Shown here piece by piece: positions 31,856-35,069 of a stretch of DNA of 35,069 bases. The DNA comes from an uncultured Erysipelotrichaceae bacterium. Lineage in GTDB: Bacteria > Bacillota_I > Bacilli_A > RF39 > UBA660. Location of the stretch: positions 1 to 35,069 of the forward strand of contig CACZTK010000050.1 in assembly GCA_902784095.1 (NCBI GenBank). Reading direction: 5' to 3'. The position numbers were made by a program, and so were the translations under genes. Every line of letters begins with the position of its first letter. Position 1 is the first letter of the stretch. The notes under the pieces are model-generated. The model did not search any database. It was given only the letters and a program-made list of their open reading frames with translations, and was not told the DNA's origin.

Positions 31856-32107
31856 CTAAATAAGTAATAATCTTGCTCCATTTGTCAACCCAGAAAACTT
31901 AACAATATTATTAGCATTAACCATATTACCATCAATACCATTATAAAGAATTGCTTTATTATTAATTTGATAATATCCTCCAGATAAATCTTTTACAGTA
32001 TTTTGTACAATTTCTATTACATTAGATACTTTTTCATTTATAGGAATATACATGTCATATTCTTCATCTATTGCTAAAACATAAATACTAACTAATATCT
32101 TATCCAT
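31856..32107 (-). CDS. YukD/EsaB-like ubiquitin-fold protein
   Basis: This 83-aa protein begins MDKILVSIYVLAIDEEYDMY and ends FSGLTNGARLLLI. The alternation of an initial beta hairpin, a helix (VSNVIEIVQNTVKDL), and a final strand ending in a G-x-x-L-L-L-type tail matches the ubiquitin-like YukD/EsaB proteins of Firmicutes type VII secretion, which are also about 80 aa. AGGAG precedes the ATG at 32107; a TTG three codons upstream lies within the RBS region and is rejected. The downstream gene is the 663-aa acidic protein. A WXG-like gene lies 2.4 kb upstream on the same strand, which supports this assignment. Confidence 0.65.
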   Translation of the reverse strand: MDKILVSIYVLAIDEEYDMYIPINEKVSNVIEIVQNTVKDLSGGYYQINNKAILYNGIDGNMVNANNIVKFSGLTNGARLLLI

Positions 32108-32197
32108 ACTAATCAACTCCTATTATATATAAGTATACTACAAATTATTAAAAAGTACATCTAAAATGTCCATAATTACGTAAAATGAAAGACTTTT

Positions 32198-32215
32198 ATA
32201 TAAAAATTTGCTACA
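32198..32215 (+). promoter_or_regulatory. Extended -10 region of the 408-aa gene
   Basis: TGCTACAAT (TG-n-TACAAT) lies just after an AT-rich run on the plus strand, about 20 nt before the RBS AAAGGTGAT and the ATG at 32236. Coordinates are approximate. The gene diverges from the YukD-like gene across a gap of about 130 bp. Confidence 0.5.
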
Positions 32216-32235
32216 ATTATATAAAGGTGATAGCT

Positions 32236-33462
32236 ATGAAATATAAGAATAGTGATTTGTATAATTATATTTTAAAAGTTGATAGTGAAAGTGATTTGTT
32301 ACATGAAGTATATCAAAAGACGTTGAGCATTTTAAATACTGAAGGATTAGAAAAAGATTTATCTTATGATATGAAGCAAATATTTATAGGTACATTTAAA
32401 ACAAGTCATGATGATACTAGAAGCAATACTATATATGAGTTAGATAGAGTTTTAGAAACTTATATAAACCTTTTTAGGGTAGAAAAAAATGAAGATAATA
32501 GTTATGTTGTTTATCCTAAATTAAAAGAAACTCCTACTAAAGATGATCTATTAATGTTTTATTGTTTAAAAAAGAATATGAATACTCAAGAAATCATAGA
32601 TTATTTAAAACCAAAAAATAAAGCTTTTAAAGAAGAATTAAAGCAAGGAAAAATAGAACCATATTATGGAAATTCAAGATATTTAATACTACATACAAAA
32701 GCTATATATGATGCAATAGAACTATTAAGTAAAAGAAATGATATAGAAAATAAAGGACTTGTTTTAAAGACACAAAAATCTGTTGAAGAGTTATTATTAA
32801 ATATGACTAAAACAGCCAATTTAGAGTATACTGATGATACTTTTAGACAAATGAAATATTCTACCAAGGATGTCCTATTAGAAAAAGAACAATATGATAC
32901 ACTTAGAAATTTATATACTAAAGTTTTAGAAAAGGAAGATAATTTAATTGATATTTCATCTAAAATATGGAAAGATTATGAAACTTATGAAGGAGGTCTT
33001 TTAATTCATCAATTAACAGGAGCAATGGTTGAATCCTATAAAATGAATAAAATATGCACAAGTTTTTATTCAGAACAAGCCAAAGTATTAATAAACTATC
33101 ATAATACAAATACTGGTTATGCTTATCCAATGGACATCAATCACATATTTACAATTTGTGAAGAAGATGTCGGTAGTTGGACTATTACTAAAGAAGATTT
33201 TATTGATAGAGACCTTCCTTCTTCTTGGCAATTGGATGGTAAAGGTATTCGCTATGAATACCCTTATAATACTAGATTATTCCCACCAGAGTATATTGAA
33301 AACAAAGTTAAGAATAATGATAGTTTTGCAGAAATAATTATAGATAATAAAAATGATAAAGTTAAACCATCATTTTGTTTTTATACAGAAAATGCTTCCT
33401 TAGATCAAAAAGAAAGAATAACAGATTTAGCAAAAAAACAAAATTTAAATAAATTATTATAA
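32236..33462 (+). CDS. Orphan hypothetical protein, 408 aa
   Basis: This soluble 408-aa protein starts MKYKNSDLYNYILKV. An upstream in-frame ATG at 32185 is rejected because AAAGGTGAT precedes the ATG at 32236. The N-terminal 270 residues look mostly helical. The C-terminal part has a Trp/Tyr/Pro-rich segment (CEEDVGSWTITKEDFIDRD, SSWQLDGKGIRYEYPYN) and ends KPSFCFYTENASLDQKERIT. No signal peptide, membrane helix or motif of a known enzyme is recognised. It is transcribed alone, divergent from the YukD-like gene, and ends in a strong terminator. The link to the neighbouring acidic and WXG-type genes is unknown. Confidence 0.8.
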   Translation: MKYKNSDLYNYILKVDSESDLLHEVYQKTLSILNTEGLEKDLSYDMKQIFIGTFKTSHDDTRSNTIYELDRVLETYINLFRVEKNEDNSYVVYPKLKETPTKDDLLMFYCLKKNMNTQEIIDYLKPKNKAFKEELKQGKIEPYYGNSRYLILHTKAIYDAIELLSKRNDIENKGLVLKTQKSVEELLLNMTKTANLEYTDDTFRQMKYSTKDVLLEKEQYDTLRNLYTKVLEKEDNLIDISSKIWKDYETYEGGLLIHQLTGAMVESYKMNKICTSFYSEQAKVLINYHNTNTGYAYPMDINHIFTICEEDVGSWTITKEDFIDRDLPSSWQLDGKGIRYEYPYNTRLFPPEYIENKVKNNDSFAEIIIDNKNDKVKPSFCFYTENASLDQKERITDLAKKQNLNKLL

Positions 33463-33488
33463 ATAATATCAAACGATATTATTTTTTT
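33462..33488 (+). terminator. Intrinsic terminator of the 408-aa gene
   Basis: AATAATATC/GATATTATT with loop AAAC is followed by five more T on the plus strand. The stop's last base begins the stem. Confidence 0.88.
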
Positions 33489-33492
33489 AGAC

Positions 33493-33524
33493 AAAAAAAG
33501 AGAAAAGTTAATCACTCTTTTCTC
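33493..33524 (-). terminator. Intrinsic terminator of the candidate ncRNA
   Basis: On the minus strand GAGAAAAG pairs with CTTTTCTC across a 9-nt loop and is followed by seven T (33499-33493). No minus-strand protein gene ends here, and the previous gene already has its own terminator at 34131-34156. The hairpin therefore points to a separate transcript. Confidence 0.82.
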
Positions 33525-33917
33525 AAAAACTTATATTTTTTTATTATGTTGGATATAATAACCAACCATTCATCACTGAATACGTTATTATAAAAATAAT
33601 AAAATTGTTTTCTCAAAGTATTTACAGTTAGCTACACATGTAAATCTTTCGCGTTTTATTTTTTTGAACAGTGAGTCCATCTCTCACATAATACTCTTGG
33701 ATTTAGTCTCTTGTAATAATTAAAAACTATTACAGCAAATGCATTTGACTAGATTTAGATTAATCACAAAATTTAACAACTTATATCTGTTTTAGAATGT
33801 GTTAAAGCGAAACACCAAAAGCATATACAATTTACTCTTCAATCTTTAATAATTCATCCGTAAAAATGGATTATTAAACAAATAGGAGTATTAAGTGAAA
33901 TGATTATAAAAGCGAAT

Positions 33918-33992
33918 ATGCAAATTATTAACGTATATATAACTCAATCCATATAAATGCAAATTGTTATATAGCCAACTCAATCCATATTC
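33918..33992. repeat. Two imperfect tandem copies of a 36-39-bp repeat in the ncRNA 5' domain
   Basis: Both copies (33918-33956 and 33957-33992) begin ATGCAAATT and end AACTCAATCCATAT on the plus strand, with a diverged centre. There is no spacer between them, so this is not a CRISPR array. They form part of the predicted 5' stem domain. Confidence 0.6.
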
Positions 33993-34009
33993 ATATCATT
34001 TCTATATAC

Positions 34010-34075
34010 ACTATACCATACCCATAGATTAGTGTCAATACTATTTTTATTTTTTTTATTTTTTTTATTTTTATT
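34010..34075 (-). promoter_or_regulatory. Strong promoter of the candidate ncRNA with UP-like A-tracts
   Basis: The minus strand has TTGACA (34038-34033), a 17-nt spacer and TATAGT (34015-34010), with TG one base before the -10. Upstream, A-tracts repeat about every 9-10 bp (AAATAAAAATAAAAAAAAT), the look of an UP element. It has the best consensus match in the window. The transcription start should be near 34003. Confidence 0.82.
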
Positions 34076-34130
34076 TACACTTTACTTGTCAGTATTGTAA
34101 AAATCAGTGCATATACAATTTTAATATAAC

Positions 34131-34156
34131 AAAAAAGAGTGAATTTTATCACTCTT
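34131..34156 (-). terminator. Intrinsic terminator after the Ser-Asp-rich acidic gene
   Basis: AAGAGTGA/TCACTCTT (34149-34156 and 34135-34142) has a 6-nt loop and is followed on the minus strand by six T. It ends the transcript from the WXG-like and acidic genes before the ncRNA promoter. Confidence 0.88.
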
Positions 34157-34176
34157 AAATATACAATGATTTATTT

Positions 34177-34506
34177 TTAAAAGAAATCCTCTAAATCATC
34201 AACTGATTCATCATTTTCTTCTATTCCTGTACTAGATTCTTCATCTAATGATTCGATATCACTATCATCATCACTATCAAAATCTGAATCTGAATCGGAA
34301 TCGGAATCAGAATCACTTTCAGCCTCTTCGTCTCCATAGTCAACATATTGAGTATTTCTGGTTAATACATCCATTAAATCAATATCCAAACTATTTATGA
34401 ATTCGAATCTTTCTCTTTCTTTATCACTCAAAGTAGAATCTATGATTAATTTACCATCAGATCCAAGATGCTTCTTGATGCTTTCTAATTCTTCTTCTCT
34501 TATCAT
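34177..34506 (-). CDS. Small acidic protein with Ser-Asp repeats
   Basis: This 109-aa protein has an N-terminal charged helical part (MIREEELESIKKHLGSDGKL) and an Asp/Ser tract at about residues 62-85 (EAESDSDSDSDSDSDFDSDD), then an acidic tail ending LEDFF. The tract comes from a hexanucleotide repeat in the DNA. There is no signal peptide, so it is unlike the wall-anchored Sdr proteins and should be cytoplasmic unless exported another way. The RBS AGGTGAT is good, and it starts 13 nt after the WXG-like gene stop. The larger acidic protein about 2.4 kb away shares the Asp/Ser-rich character. Function unknown. Confidence 0.72.
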   Translation of the reverse strand: MIREEELESIKKHLGSDGKLIIDSTLSDKERERFEFINSLDIDLMDVLTRNTQYVDYGDEEAESDSDSDSDSDSDFDSDDDSDIESLDEESSTGIEENDESVDDLEDFF

Positions 34507-34519
34507 TAAAAATCACCTA

Positions 34520-35069
34520 TTACTTGAATAATACGTCACCGATAAATTCTTCTTCTAATTTATTAGCAACATTTTTGATTTCTTTTTCTCTCTTATCTAA
34601 TGCTGTGATACGTCCACCAGATTTTTTATGTAAATCACCTTTAGTATAACTCTTAATACTTTCCCATGTCTTATTCATGTTATTAGTATAATTAGCTAAC
34701 TCCATTAAAGATTGTTTTAAGTTAATGTAACATTTATAAGCTGTTTTTGTGTTACAATCTGATGATGAATCATCATGAACTGTAGCAGGTACTCCACTAA
34801 GCTTTAATGAATTAAGATCTTTATTCTTAACTGTTTTAGTATAGATAGTTCCGTCAAATCTTGCTAAGAAAGCTTTCTTTTTAGAAATTTTCTTACCATC
34901 AGCCTTATCTACTTCCTTTGCTAATTCTACATAAATCTTATAACTATTTTCATAGTTACCACACATTTTGCTTAGATATAACATACAATTGTCATACCAT
35001 TCATGTGCAGCTTTACCATCCCAATAAGCATTTTGGCTATCACCATTCATCATCTGCTTTAAATAATTA
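34520..35069 (-). CDS. WXG100/LXG-like protein, N-terminus outside the window
   Basis: The frame is open to the right edge, with codons N-Y-L-K-Q before the Met-Met at 35053 and no RBS there, so the true start lies beyond the window. At least 182 aa are visible. The stretch AYWDGKAAHEWYDNCMLYLS contains a W-x-G turn followed by a long helix, as in the second half of WXG100 proteins. About 100 further residues follow, containing SLKLSGVPATVHDDSSSDC and a helical C-terminal part. WXG100 proteins are substrates or partners of type VII secretion. A YukD-like gene nearby supports this. The assignment rests on a short motif and is moderate. Confidence 0.58.
   Translation of the reverse strand, partial: NYLKQMMNGDSQNAYWDGKAAHEWYDNCMLYLSKMCGNYENSYKIYVELAKEVDKADGKKISKKKAFLARFDGTIYTKTVKNKDLNSLKLSGVPATVHDDSSSDCNTKTAYKCYINLKQSLMELANYTNNMNKTWESIKSYTKGDLHKKSGGRITALDKREKEIKNVANKLEEEFIGDVLFK

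Larger units (their letters stand above)
33493..34003 (-). ncRNA. Candidate structured non-coding RNA of about 510 nt, class unknown
   Basis: This gene-free block has a near-consensus promoter before it and an intrinsic terminator after it on the minus strand. It can fold into many stems. The 5' domain closes with GAAATGAT/ATCATTTC, GAATATG/CATATTC and TATATAAC/GTTATATA nested in order. Next is TACTC/GAGTA around TTTAATAAT/ATTATTAAA, then GTGTT/AACAC, TAGTC/GACTA enclosing TGTAATA/TATTACA, GTGAG/CTCAC and ATTTACA/TGTAAAT. ATTCA-GTGA-TGAAT has a GNRA-type loop, and GTTGG/CCAAC follows. The landmarks of tmRNA, RNase P, SRP and 6S RNA are not visible. It lies between the Ser-Asp-rich gene and the 408-aa gene. 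Structures were found by eye. Confidence 0.62.

Noticed and set aside
33900-33956. 18-codon plus-strand ORF after AGGAG (MIIKANMQIINVYITQSI)
   Set aside because: RBS spacing is 11 nt, the promoter and terminator point the other way, and the DNA is explained by the ncRNA stems.
33918-33992. CRISPR array
   Set aside because: There are only two imperfect copies with no spacer between them and no cas genes in the window.
33493-34003. tmRNA, RNase P RNA, SRP RNA or 6S RNA
   Set aside because: No tRNA-like ends or tag frame, no conserved P-RNA core, no SRP GGAAG-type loop, and the size or layout does not fit 6S. A divergent version cannot be fully excluded by eye.

Overview
The window comes from a very AT-rich, endospore-forming, Gram-positive bacterium (Firmicutes/Bacilli type, probably one of the compact-genome gut lineages near the Mollicutes). 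The basis is the sporulation genes (spoIIAA, a forespore sigma factor, spoVAC/AD/AE), a sufCDSUB operon in Firmicutes order, a sortase with a surface adhesin, scpA-scpB, and strong AGGAGG/GGTGAT ribosome binding sites. TGA is a stop codon (for example the ATGA overlaps at scpA/scpB and spoVAC/spoVAD) and Trp is TGG, so this is the standard bacterial code and not the mycoplasma code. Nearly all genes lie on the minus strand. Only four transcription units run rightward or face the others: the RNHCP gene, vanY, the 408-aa gene and their terminators.

Layout from left to right: a partial tRNA-Leu(CAA); scpA-scpB; an RNHCP zinc protein (+); then the sporulation block. The spoIIAA-sigma operon has two Spo0A boxes upstream. 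The spoVAC-AD-AE operon has a sigma-G-type promoter. This keeps the Bacillus order spoIIA-spoVA but lacks spoIIAB, spoVAA and spoVAB, and the sigma gene has no ATG/GTG/TTG start for its N-terminus. Next come a lipid-kinase/membrane-protein pair, a COG2509 flavoprotein, rdgB with a phospholipase-C-like gene, purA, a four-gene HAD-phosphatase cluster containing a 49-aa gene, a CmpB-like membrane protein, dacF, vanY (+), and uvsE. A cell-surface operon follows (thioester-domain adhesin, sortase, membrane protein), then pyrimidine-nucleoside phosphorylase with a GNAT, an XRE regulator, a DUF3592-like protein, and ssb with a 37-aa ORF and a DUF1016 nuclease-like gene.

From about 23.2 to 29.8 kb lie the sufCDSUB operon for Fe-S cluster assembly and, upstream of it, a csoR-ttcA-HAD operon. 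Its promoter carries a CsoR-type operator in the -35/-10 spacer.

The right end (29.8-35 kb) is the least ordinary part. It has a 663-aa acidic coiled-coil protein, a YukD/EsaB-like ubiquitin-fold protein, an orphan 408-aa protein (+), a Ser-Asp-rich acidic protein and a WXG-type protein that runs off the window. This suggests the edge of a type VII-like secretion locus. Embedded in it is a roughly 510-nt gene-free block with the best promoter in the window (TTGACA-N17-TATAGT, extended -10, phased A-tracts upstream), many nested stem-loops and its own terminator. I read it as a structured non-coding RNA that I cannot assign to a known class, and it is the strongest candidate for something undescribed.

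Two general habits of this genome stand out. Stop codons repeatedly lie inside the hairpin of the gene's own intrinsic terminator, and promoters mostly use an extended -10 (TGnTATAAT-like) placed so close to the gene that the predicted leaders are often only about 8-16 nt.
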